Assembly (NCBI GenBank): GCA_964390565.1
Contig: CAYMII010000009.1
Span: 1 to 64,000, forward strand
Origin: UBA8529 sp964390565
GTDB taxonomy: Bacteria; Bacteroidota; Bacteroidia; Bacteroidales; Tenuifilaceae
Length of the DNA: 64,000 bases
Direction of reading: 5' to 3'
In this document: one piece after another, positions 24,593 through 32,602 of the stretch
How positions within the stretch are numbered: position 1 is the stretch's first letter
Layout of the letters: the number at the start of each line of letters is the position of its first letter
Notes under the pieces: model-generated
Database searches by the model: none
What the model was told of the DNA's origin: nothing
The model's input: only the letters and a program-made list of their open reading frames with translations
Position numbers and translations under genes: made by a program

Positions 24593-27010
24593 TTACTTAC
24601 CCTTTAAATATTTTTCGAGAAACTGATCCTGCTCCCAAAGCAAATGGAAGATATTCTCCTTAGCCACATAGCCATGTGCCTCTTTTGGTAGTAGCACCAT
24701 TCTTACTGGTGCGCCTAAGCCCTTTAGTGCTTGAAAGTAGCGTTCGGTTTGGAATGTGAATGTGCCCTGATTGTTATCGGCATCGCCATGAACGAGTAGG
24801 AGCGGGGTTTTCATCTTTTCGGCATTCATAAATGGCGACATGGTGTTGTACACATTTGGTGCATCCCAGTAGTTACGCTGCTCGCTTTGGAAACCGAATG
24901 GGGTTAAAGTGCGGTTATAAGCTCCGCTACGTGCAATGCCGCAGGCAAATAGGTTGGAGTGAGTTAACAGGTTGGCTGTCATAAATGCGCCATAGGAGTG
25001 TCCGCCTACAGCCACCTTTTTGCGGTCGATATAACCTAATTGGTCAACAGCATCAATTGCCGCTTCAGCGTTTGCCACAAGCTGTTCGATAAAGTTGTCG
25101 TTTGGCTCAGTTGTCCCTTCGCCAACAATGGGGAATGCTGCATCGTCTAAAACCACATAACCTTTAGTTACCCAGTAAACGAATGACCCGTAGTATGGGA
25201 ATGTAAACTCGTTAGGGTTTTGAGCGCTTTGTCCAGCGCTGTTTTTATCCTTAAACTCCTGTGGGTAAGCCCAAATTAGCAATGGTAATTTCTCCTTTTT
25301 GGTCATATCGTAACCAACAGGTAAGTAAAGTGTACCCGATAGCTCAACGCCATCTTTACGTTTATATTTGATAACCTCCTTATGTACGTCCTTTATGCTC
25401 TCGAATGGATTTTTAAAGAATGTGATTTGGGTTAATTTACCTTTTGATTTGATATTGCGGAAGTAGTAGTTTGGAAATTCATTCTTTGATTGAATCTGAA
25501 CAAGTACATCGCCTTTTTTCAAATCTTCGATTGAGAATAGATCCTCTTTTTTATCGGTATATGCTGATTGATAAAGACGTTTCTTCTTAAGTGTTTTTAG
25601 GTTAAACTCATCGATAAATGGGAATTGCCCATCCTTAGTATATCCATCGCCAATGAGGTAAGCGTTGTCCTTTTCGATTGCAAGGGCGTAACGTCCATAT
25701 TGGTTTTTCTTGGTTTCGAAGTTTCCTGGATCGGAGTAAATATCCTGTGAGTTACGATCCGATATCATCTTAAGCCCTTCGGCTGGGTTCATTGGGTTGA
25801 AAAGGAATGTGCGTGTGCTGCGGGTATCATACCAGCCATCGTACACAACGGCAATATTATCGTTACCCCAAATAATGCCTTCGTAACGTTGTTGAGTTTT
25901 GAAGATAGATTTTGGTTCAGCGGTAAATGGAGCATCCCAAAGGAAAACTTCATCCCTGAAATCGACTTTCTTCTCCTTGTCGCCCTCGTCTAACGCAACC
26001 GCAAAGCAAAGGCTTGCTGGTTTATCGCTTCTCCACGACATATCCCTTTTGCCTTTACGAACAGAATCAAAACCTTTAGGCATAATTTCAGTTAGAGGTA
26101 CTTCGTTTACTACCTTAATTTCCTTGCCAGTTAAGTCATAAACAATAGCTGTTTGTGGGAATCTGTAGTAGGGAACAATATATGAGAATGGCTTTTGAAT
26201 GGTGGTAATCATCACATGGCTGCCATCGGGTGAGATGCTTTCGCCAAGGTACATGGCTGCAGGTTTGAAAAGATCTGATTTACCAGCAATGGTTACTTTA
26301 TAAAGTTCAGATGTTACAAGCGATTCGAAATTCTGCTCATCGGTTTTGTTCTTTAGCAAATCCTGAAATGTTGCATTCTGTGATTTTGCACCTGTGCTTG
26401 TTGACACGATTGGGCCCTTAGGAAGATCTTTCTTTTGATCGATTAGCGCAGGTTTGTTTTTAGGTAAAAAGCGAACCAGAAGGGTTTCGTTATCATTAAA
26501 CCATTTTACGGGATTGCCAAGGTTTGCATTGATAACAGCATCGGTTAGCTTAGTTGCTTGAGCAGTTACGACATCAATAACCCAGAGTTCAACGCCTTTT
26601 TCGGAAGTGTTTGTAAAAGCAATCTTCTTCTCGTTGGGCGACCACGAAACATTGCTTATCCTTGGGTTTTGTGGCAAACCAGCAACTTGAATCTCATCTT
26701 GGGCTATGATTTTTCTGATTTTTAAGTTGTTGATATAGGTCACATTGCTCGAAATATTCGTTACAGGATTAATTCTAAGACCTGCTAATCGCATCTCCTC
26801 TTGATTCAAATCGATAAGCGATTTATAAGTGTTGCGATAGCTGAGTAGCATGAACTCCTTTTTTGAATCCATGCTAACCGATGGCGTTCTTTCGTAATCA
26901 GCAAGGGCCAAAATTTCAGCCGATGGTTTTTGATAGGTAATATTTTCTTGCGCAAACCCTGAGAATTGGAGGGCAAGAAATAGTAGTAATAATGAAATGT
27001 AATTTTTCAT
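24593..27010 (-). CDS. S9 family (prolyl oligopeptidase-like) exported peptidase
   Basis: About 805 residues. A signal peptide (MKNYISLLLLFLALQFSGF) supports the ATG at 27010; an ATG seven codons earlier (27031) is also possible. About 60-540 is a WD40-like beta-propeller (ISNVSWSPNEKKIAFTNTSE). The C-terminal alpha/beta hydrolase has the nucleophile in VAVGGHSYGAFMTANLLTH (GxSxG), the acid in VHGDADNN and the histidine in PKEAHGY. The layout is that of glutamyl-endopeptidase-like S9 enzymes of Bacteroidota, which digest peptides in the periplasm. It is transcribed alone and has its own terminator. Confidence 0.92.
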   Translation of the reverse strand: MKNYISLLLLFLALQFSGFAQENITYQKPSAEILALADYERTPSVSMDSKKEFMLLSYRNTYKSLIDLNQEEMRLAGLRINPVTNISSNVTYINNLKIRKIIAQDEIQVAGLPQNPRISNVSWSPNEKKIAFTNTSEKGVELWVIDVVTAQATKLTDAVINANLGNPVKWFNDNETLLVRFLPKNKPALIDQKKDLPKGPIVSTSTGAKSQNATFQDLLKNKTDEQNFESLVTSELYKVTIAGKSDLFKPAAMYLGESISPDGSHVMITTIQKPFSYIVPYYRFPQTAIVYDLTGKEIKVVNEVPLTEIMPKGFDSVRKGKRDMSWRSDKPASLCFAVALDEGDKEKKVDFRDEVFLWDAPFTAEPKSIFKTQQRYEGIIWGNDNIAVVYDGWYDTRSTRTFLFNPMNPAEGLKMISDRNSQDIYSDPGNFETKKNQYGRYALAIEKDNAYLIGDGYTKDGQFPFIDEFNLKTLKKKRLYQSAYTDKKEDLFSIEDLKKGDVLVQIQSKNEFPNYYFRNIKSKGKLTQITFFKNPFESIKDVHKEVIKYKRKDGVELSGTLYLPVGYDMTKKEKLPLLIWAYPQEFKDKNSAGQSAQNPNEFTFPYYGSFVYWVTKGYVVLDDAAFPIVGEGTTEPNDNFIEQLVANAEAAIDAVDQLGYIDRKKVAVGGHSYGAFMTANLLTHSNLFACGIARSGAYNRTLTPFGFQSEQRNYWDAPNVYNTMSPFMNAEKMKTPLLLVHGDADNNQGTFTFQTERYFQALKGLGAPVRMVLLPKEAHGYVAKENIFHLLWEQDQFLEKYLKGK

Positions 27011-27062
27011 AGAATTATTTTTTGGTTTCATTTTTAATAAGACAAATTAGATCGAAATAAGT

Positions 27063-28547
27063 TTATTTCCTAATCTTAAAAACTGTTCGGTAGTGATAAC
27101 CAAAAACCGTTAAGGTAGCTGCATTCACAAATAGTTGGGGTCTGCTAAAGAGCGTCCATAAAAGGAATTTCCAATACTCTCTACGTCCTCTTTTTACTAA
27201 ACCAATTACCACAACCGATTTAAGAAAGCCTAAAATTATTGATGGTTCGAATTTTTTATTTCGTTTATGAGGAAATTTTTGAGTTCGCAGGAATTTACGA
27301 GCCCTTTTGTAGTATGGTTTTGTGGAGTAAATGCTGTGGATTATGGTGTTGTAACCTTTCATTAGCTCATCCATATCCATTTTTGGTATAAAGTTTATGG
27401 TTGAATCTGTTGTGTTGCCTGTTGCGTCGGCAAGAATTCGGTTTTCAGCCTCCAGTCTATCGTATAATTTTGTGTTCTTTGGAGCATTAAGCATTCCAAC
27501 CAATGCTGAAACAATGCCGCTTTGTTGTATAAATTCAACTTGCCGCTCGAATACGGTTTGAGTATCACTATCGAAGCCAACAATAAAACCTCCAGTTACC
27601 TGAAAGCCCGCTTTTTGGATTTTTTGTACACTTTTAAGAAGATCTCTATTGCGGTTTTGTACTTTATTGCAATCTTCTAGCCCCTGCTCATCGGGTGTTT
27701 CGATTCCAATAAAAGCGGAGAAGAATCCTGCTTCAATCATCATCGACATCAGCTCATCATCATCGGCAAGATCGATGGAGGTTTGGGTGTTAAATGAGAA
27801 AGGATGATTGTGCTCCTTCATCCACTTTATCATTGCTGGCAGCAAATCGGTTTTAACCTGCTTTTTATTGCCAATGAAGTTGTCGTCTACTATTGAGACA
27901 ATGCCTCGCCAATTTAGTTTGTAAAGAGCATCTAATTCAGCGATTACCTGACGTGTATCTTTCATTCTAACCTTGTGGCCAAGCAGCGAGGTAATTTCAC
28001 AGAAATCGCAGGCAAAGGGACATCCGCGAGCAACCTGAATGTTCATTCCAACATAATCTTTCAACGAAAGGAGGCTGAAATCAGGTGTTGGGGTTTTTGT
28101 CATATCAGCATACTCAGAGCTTCGATATATTTTTTGAGGTGTTTTGCCCGATAATATATCGTTAACAAACATGGGTAAGGTAACCTCTGCTTCGTTTAGC
28201 ACTAAGTGATCGATATGTGAGTAGTGATTGAAGTTTTGGGTAAAAAGAGGCCCGCCGCCAACAATCTTTACATTATGCTTTTGGCATTCTGCAATAATCT
28301 CATTTGCTGAATCGGTTTGAACGTACATCCCGCTGATGAATACGTAGTCAGCCCATTTTATATCGCTTACTTTTAGCTTGCTAATGTTTACATCGACAAG
28401 TTTTTTATTCCACTCTTTGGGTAATAAAGCTGAGACAGTAATTAGACCAAGAGGAGGTATTGAAGATTTTTTATTTGTAAAACGAAGAGCATGTTTGAAA
28501 CTCCAGAAAGTATCGGGGTTTTCGGGATAAACTAAAAGTATATTCAT
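27063..28547 (-). CDS. B12-binding domain radical SAM protein with DUF4070 tail
   Basis: The 494-residue protein has an N-terminal cobalamin-binding-like Rossmann domain (LLVYPENPDTFWSFKHALRF, then PPLGLITVSALLP and VKIVGGGPLFT). A radical SAM core follows with the cluster motif C-x3-C-x2-C in RGCPFACDFCEITSLLG, and VDDNFIGNKK and FNTQTSIDLADDDELMSM further on. The C-terminal part corresponds to DUF4070. The same architecture occurs in the hopanoid C-2 methylase HpnP and in many uncharacterised relatives. No hopanoid genes are visible in the window, so the substrate is open. Cofactors would be a [4Fe-4S] cluster, SAM and perhaps cobalamin. Confidence 0.92.
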   Translation of the reverse strand: MNILLVYPENPDTFWSFKHALRFTNKKSSIPPLGLITVSALLPKEWNKKLVDVNISKLKVSDIKWADYVFISGMYVQTDSANEIIAECQKHNVKIVGGGPLFTQNFNHYSHIDHLVLNEAEVTLPMFVNDILSGKTPQKIYRSSEYADMTKTPTPDFSLLSLKDYVGMNIQVARGCPFACDFCEITSLLGHKVRMKDTRQVIAELDALYKLNWRGIVSIVDDNFIGNKKQVKTDLLPAMIKWMKEHNHPFSFNTQTSIDLADDDELMSMMIEAGFFSAFIGIETPDEQGLEDCNKVQNRNRDLLKSVQKIQKAGFQVTGGFIVGFDSDTQTVFERQVEFIQQSGIVSALVGMLNAPKNTKLYDRLEAENRILADATGNTTDSTINFIPKMDMDELMKGYNTIIHSIYSTKPYYKRARKFLRTQKFPHKRNKKFEPSIILGFLKSVVVIGLVKRGRREYWKFLLWTLFSRPQLFVNAATLTVFGYHYRTVFKIRK

Positions 28548-28693
28548 TTCTATTAAATGCTTACCAAAATAGGGTTGCTAAAAACTTGAATGGTTTCAAA
28601 GATAATATTTTAAGTAAGCTATTGCTGAAAATAGAAAAGGGAAATGAAATATAGAAAAAACAAAAGGGTAAATAGGTATTGAGGTTAAGTGAA

Positions 28694-29374
28694 TTAGTTT
28701 TTTACTCTGCTTAGATTCTCGTTAAAAGCCGGGGAACTGAAATAGGGGTTGAAAATTGGGTTAAACAAGGTTTCACCTGTTTCGTAGTTTACATAGCCTT
28801 TAATAAACCTACGAGAAAGTGTGAAAACCTCATCTTTGTTATCGTTGAAGCAAGAAGGAATCTCGGTTAAAACTTGTTCTACCTGAACGTTTGTTTTGTC
28901 TAAATCTTTTAATTCATGATCATATCGATTGTAGATGTCGTTTGAGATGCAAATGACAACAATATACTTACCATAGTATTTACGAATGTTATGCTTATAG
29001 GTAAGGTCTACGCTGTCGTTGATTACTTGCTCCACTGTTTTTTCAAAGGAGTCTACGAAAACAAAACCATCTTCAAGTATTTTCTTTGCTACGCTCTCCT
29101 CCTTGGTGTAATGAATAAAAATTTTAGAATCGTTATCGTTAGAGAACAAGAATTTCATGACTTTTTCATCAAAAAGTTTATCTCGTTTGAGATTTGAGTC
29201 ATTGCTAAGTTGACGAAGTTTCTCGAGAAGATTGAGTACGTGCTGGGAGTCCCACTCTTTTTCAAGCTTTGTAATTTTCCCAACCATCGATTCAATAAGA
29301 TTATTCTTCTTATTCAATTGAAGATGAAGGTAAACGACATAGCTAACTAGGATCGCAACAACAATATATTCCAT
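28694..29374 (-). CDS. Membrane-anchored protein of unknown family, ART-like signature (paralogue A)
   Basis: The 226-residue protein is unrecognised. Residues 1-19 form a membrane helix, followed by a coiled coil (about 22-56). The globular part has IFIHYTKEESVAKKILEDGF (H88), conserved VDLTYKHNIRKYYGKYIVV, and DEVFTLSRRFIKGYVNYETG (E182). The spaced H-Y-T...I-x-x-G-F start and the late acidic strand are reminiscent of ADP-ribosyltransferase folds such as DarT or KptA; this is an inference. It aligns without gaps over about 200 residues with the upstream neighbour. The start at 29374 is set by that alignment; an ATG at 29416 would add 14 unmatched residues. A -7 box at 29435-29442 suggests its own promoter. 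Confidence 0.8.
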   Translation of the reverse strand: MEYIVVAILVSYVVYLHLQLNKKNNLIESMVGKITKLEKEWDSQHVLNLLEKLRQLSNDSNLKRDKLFDEKVMKFLFSNDNDSKIFIHYTKEESVAKKILEDGFVFVDSFEKTVEQVINDSVDLTYKHNIRKYYGKYIVVICISNDIYNRYDHELKDLDKTNVQVEQVLTEIPSCFNDNKDEVFTLSRRFIKGYVNYETGETLFNPIFNPYFSSPAFNENLSRVKN

Positions 29375-29434
29375 ATCCTTTATCTGAAAGGTATTTTGTA
29401 CTCTATAATCTAACAACTATTATTTTCGAGTGTT

Positions 29435-29442
29435 CAAACATA
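29435..29442 (-). promoter_or_regulatory. Putative -7 box for paralogue A
   Basis: On the minus strand TATGTTTG matches TAnnTTTG. It lies 61 bp before the ATG at 29374, in the 167-bp gap between the two paralogues. A small palindrome, ATCTAA/TTAGAT (29454-29469), lies just upstream. Confidence 0.4.
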
Positions 29443-29541
29443 TCGAAAAATCAATCTAAGATATTAGATTTTACACCGAAATACAAATGTTTGTGAAAAT
29501 AGTAGCTAAGGCAATAACTATGTTTTAAAAAATCCTTGATG

Positions 29542-30210
29542 CTAATTAAACTGCTCTTTGCTAATGAAATACTTATAGTTAGGCGAAAATCCCGGGTTTG
29601 GGATTATTGCTCCGGTTTCATGATTAATATAGCCTTTAACGAATTGATTTGAAATGGTAAAAACCTCTTCATCATTATCGTTTATGAATGAAGGAATACC
29701 TGAAAGAACATGCTCAGGCTGAGTGTTTTGCTTATTTAGAAGCATTAGCTCGTCGGTAAAATGGTCATAAATTTCATTTGCAATGCAAATTACCACAATA
29801 AATTTACCGTAGTACTTACGAATGTTATGCTTATAGTTAAGATCCACAGAGTCGTTAAAAACCTGCTCGGCTGTTTTTTCGAAAGATTCAACGAATTTAA
29901 ACCCTTCTCGGTTTATTTTTTTTGCGGTTAACTCATCCTTGGTATAGTGAACGAATATTTTCGAATCAGGCTCGTTTGAGAAAAGGAATTTTTGAACAGG
30001 CTCATCGAACAACCTGTTACGAAGTATTGGTGTTACATTGTATTGTAATCGATGTTTCTCAAGCAGTGATAGTATCTGGTTTGTATCCCAATCTTTTTCA
30101 ATTTTACTAAGTTTATCAACCATTGCCTCAATCAGTTTATCCTTTTTGTGCATTTGTAGGTGGATAAATATCACATACGCTATTAGCAAACCAATTACAA
30201 CGTACTCCAT
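29542..30210 (-). CDS. Membrane-anchored protein of unknown family, ART-like signature (paralogue B)
   Basis: The 222-residue protein is the tandem duplicate of the downstream gene. It has the same N-terminal helix (MEYVVIGLLIAYVIFIHLQM), coiled coil, and conserved blocks IFVHYTKDELTAKKI (H88), DSVDLNYKHNIRKYYGKFIV and EEVFTISNQFVKGYINHETG (E182). The most conserved segments cluster in the C-terminal domain, as expected for an active or ligand-binding site, while the tail after residue 200 diverges. The helix orientation is unclear; the positive residues after it favour a cytoplasmic domain. I do not recognise a named family. No toxin or antitoxin partner is evident next to it. Confidence 0.8.
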   Translation of the reverse strand: MEYVVIGLLIAYVIFIHLQMHKKDKLIEAMVDKLSKIEKDWDTNQILSLLEKHRLQYNVTPILRNRLFDEPVQKFLFSNEPDSKIFVHYTKDELTAKKINREGFKFVESFEKTAEQVFNDSVDLNYKHNIRKYYGKFIVVICIANEIYDHFTDELMLLNKQNTQPEHVLSGIPSFINDNDEEVFTISNQFVKGYINHETGAIIPNPGFSPNYKYFISKEQFN

Positions 30211-30416
30211 AAATACTATCGCTTTTAGCCCTAGAAATATGAGAATTAAAGGACTCTGTTGATAAAAAAGGCAATAATTATCACTAAATTAGACTTCTAA
30301 GGTATTCATTTTTAGATTATCCCAGAGAAGTGGTGTAATTTTTTTGATTAAAGGATTAAACAGCTTGTGATCTGCTTAGGGAATGGTTGAGGATGTGATG
30401 AAGATGAAGTAAACCT

Positions 30417-30866
30417 TTATCTTTTTGTAAAGCGATCCATTTCACGCTTCGCATCTTTCTCTTTGATGCTCTCGCGCTTGTCGTGACTTTTTTTGCCTTT
30501 TGCTAATGCAATTTCAAGTTTGGCGAAGCCTTTATCGTTGGTAAAAAGTTTTAAAACGATTATTGTTAATCCTTTTTCTTGCGACTGGCGGGCAAGTTTG
30601 CTGAGTTCTTTTCTGTTAAGGAGTAATTTGCGCTCTTGCCTTGGATCATGGTTGTTATAGGTTCCCCAATCGTATTCGGCAATATTTAGCCCCTTTACCC
30701 ACATCTCGCCATTAACAAAATGGCAGTAGGTATCGAGAAAGTTTACCTTTCCCATTCGTATCGATTTTATTTCGGTGCCAGTAAGCACAATACCGGCAAT
30801 GAACTTTTCGATAATTTCGAACTCAAAGGTCGCTTTCTTGTTCCTTATTTGAACATTTTTCTCCAT
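30417..30866 (-). CDS. smpB: SsrA (tmRNA)-binding protein
   Basis: SmpB carries tmRNA to stalled ribosomes for trans-translation. The product has 149 residues from the ATG at 30866; an ATG five codons upstream (30881) is possible but adds an atypical MPFLS. The family features are NKKATFEFEIIEKFIAGIVL, GTEIKSIRMGKVNFLDTYC, EYDWGTYNNHDPRQERKLLL and the basic C-terminal tail KGKKSHDKRESIKEKDAKRE. The ssrA gene is not visible in the window. It is divergent from miaA with overlapping upstream regions. Confidence 0.96.
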   Translation of the reverse strand: MEKNVQIRNKKATFEFEIIEKFIAGIVLTGTEIKSIRMGKVNFLDTYCHFVNGEMWVKGLNIAEYDWGTYNNHDPRQERKLLLNRKELSKLARQSQEKGLTIIVLKLFTNDKGFAKLEIALAKGKKSHDKRESIKEKDAKREMDRFTKR

Positions 30867-30910
30867 TGACAAAAAAGGCACGTATTAGTGTAATATTTAT
30901 TTGCCGATGG

Positions 30911-30918
30911 CAAAAATA
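30911..30918 (-). promoter_or_regulatory. Putative -7 box for smpB
   Basis: On the minus strand TATTTTTG matches TAnnTTTG, 45 bp before the smpB ATG, in the short smpB/miaA divergent region. Confidence 0.35.
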
Positions 30919-30956
30919 GCTAATTTTACAAACCAATTGGAAAAAGGAGATAAGTA

Positions 30957-31874
30957 ATGCCCTCAAAATACGATTTAATAACAATTTTAGGACCTACCGC
31001 TAGCGGTAAAACCCAACTTGCTGCGCATGTGGCTAAGGCTATTGCCGGCGAAATAATTAGTGGCGACTCACGACAAGTTTATCGCGGAATGAGTTTGGGA
31101 ACAGGTAAAGATATTGCGGATTATACAGTTGATAGCGTTCAAATACCCTATCATCTAATAGATATTGCTGATGCCGGAAGCAAGTATAACGTTTACGAAT
31201 ATCAGAAAGATTTCTTTAAAGCATTCGACGATATTAAAAAAAGAGGTAGTCAACCTATTCTTTGTGGAGGTAGTGGATTATATATCGAATCGGTTATTAA
31301 AGGGTATAAACTAATAGCTGTGCCCGATAACCCAGTGCTCAGGAGTATTCTTAAAAGCAAATCCGATGAGGAGTTAATTAAGATGCTGGCTTCATATAAG
31401 AAACTCCATAATCAAACAGATACAACAAACCGCAAAAGGCTTGAACGTGCCATTGAGATCGAGGAGTATTATGCAAATAATCAAGTTGATGAAACTCCTC
31501 TCCCTAAGATAAATAACATAATTTTTGGGGTAAGGTATAGCAGGAATAACGAACGAAGTAGGATAACTTGCCGATTAAAGCAACGGTTGAAAGATGGGAT
31601 GATTGATGAGGTTAAAGCGCTTATTGATTCAGGTGTTAGCCCCGAAGATCTTATATATTATGGCCTTGAGTACAAGTTTATCACACAGTATATTATAGGT
31701 CAAATTACTTACGAGGAGATGTTTACCCAACTAAATAATGCAATTGCACAATTCGCAAAGCGACAGATGACTTGGTTTCGCAGGATGGAGCGCAACGGAA
31801 TAGATATTCATTGGATACAAGGTAGTTTACCTATTTCAGAGAAAGTTGAGATTGTATTGAATTCGATTGGTTAA
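30957..31874 (+). CDS. miaA: tRNA dimethylallyltransferase
   Basis: The 305-residue enzyme transfers the dimethylallyl group from DMAPP to A37 of tRNAs that read UNN codons. The P-loop is GPTASGKT at residues 12-19. The catalytic and substrate region ISGDSRQVYRGMSLGTGKD follows, then IPYHLIDI, CGGSGLYIESVIKGY and the C-terminal QFAKRQMTWFRRM. The length is typical. The next gene starts 2 bp after its stop, so it is probably co-transcribed. Confidence 0.96.
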   Translation: MPSKYDLITILGPTASGKTQLAAHVAKAIAGEIISGDSRQVYRGMSLGTGKDIADYTVDSVQIPYHLIDIADAGSKYNVYEYQKDFFKAFDDIKKRGSQPILCGGSGLYIESVIKGYKLIAVPDNPVLRSILKSKSDEELIKMLASYKKLHNQTDTTNRKRLERAIEIEEYYANNQVDETPLPKINNIIFGVRYSRNNERSRITCRLKQRLKDGMIDEVKALIDSGVSPEDLIYYGLEYKFITQYIIGQITYEEMFTQLNNAIAQFAKRQMTWFRRMERNGIDIHWIQGSLPISEKVEIVLNSIG

Positions 31875-31876
31875 AT

Positions 31877-32596
31877 ATGGGAATGCTACCTTTTGATATT
31901 GAAGATATGTTAAAGGCTCAACCGCTTGCAAATATTAGCATGTTAGGTTTTTTTGCAAAGCATCAACCTTTGCAAATTTTACAGCATGGCAAATCAGTAA
32001 TGGCTAAAGGTCATAGCGATGAGGATTGGTGGTATTTGGCACTTCAAAAACCTAAAGATTTTGATTGGTTTTTAGAGCAAACAGATGCAAACGATAGGTT
32101 TATTGCTACCATTGATGACGAAATTCTTGCTAAAGTAAAGAAAAGATTTACTTGTAAGTGGGTTTTATCATGCGATAGGCTTTATTTACCTGATGAAGTG
32201 AAACTGCTAGAGGCATATCTTGAGATTTCCAGTGTTCTTCAATCGGATGCAGAGCATCTGTACTTAAACTCAAATTATAAAGCATATACAAGCGTAGATT
32301 ATATAAAAGAGCAGATAGCCCAAGGGCCAAGTTCAGCTTATCGTGTTGATGGCGTTTTAGCGGGTTGGGTTTTAACTCACGATGATAGCGCAATGGGGAT
32401 GCTTCATGTCCTCGATGTGTATCGTCGAAGGGGCATTGCCAATGCATTGGTAATCGATTTGGTAAAGAAGATTCGTGCTTTAGGGTTAACCCCTTTTACT
32501 TATGTTGAACCCTCCAATAATGCATCAATGAATCTGGTTAAGTCTCTTGGTTTTGTTGTTGATAGACCAATTCACTGGGTTAATATTGATAGATGA
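31877..32596 (+). CDS. GNAT-family acetyltransferase (FR47-like)
   Basis: The 239-residue protein has an unassigned N-terminal half (about 1-130) and a C-terminal GNAT domain. The domain shows MGMLHVLDVYRRRGIANALV (acetyl-CoA motif A) and TYVEPSNNASMNLVKSLGF (motif B). It resembles the FR47/glycine N-acyltransferase-like group. It is coupled to miaA, with 2 bp between them. Its stop is 6 bp from the end of the convergent histidine kinase gene. Confidence 0.85.
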   Translation: MGMLPFDIEDMLKAQPLANISMLGFFAKHQPLQILQHGKSVMAKGHSDEDWWYLALQKPKDFDWFLEQTDANDRFIATIDDEILAKVKKRFTCKWVLSCDRLYLPDEVKLLEAYLEISSVLQSDAEHLYLNSNYKAYTSVDYIKEQIAQGPSSAYRVDGVLAGWVLTHDDSAMGMLHVLDVYRRRGIANALVIDLVKKIRALGLTPFTYVEPSNNASMNLVKSLGFVVDRPIHWVNIDR

Positions 32597-32602
32597 TTTG
32601 CT

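Noticed and set aside
28694..30210. A toxin-antitoxin pair made of the two paralogues
   Set aside because: Both have the same domain and length; neither looks like an antitoxin, and they have separate leader regions.
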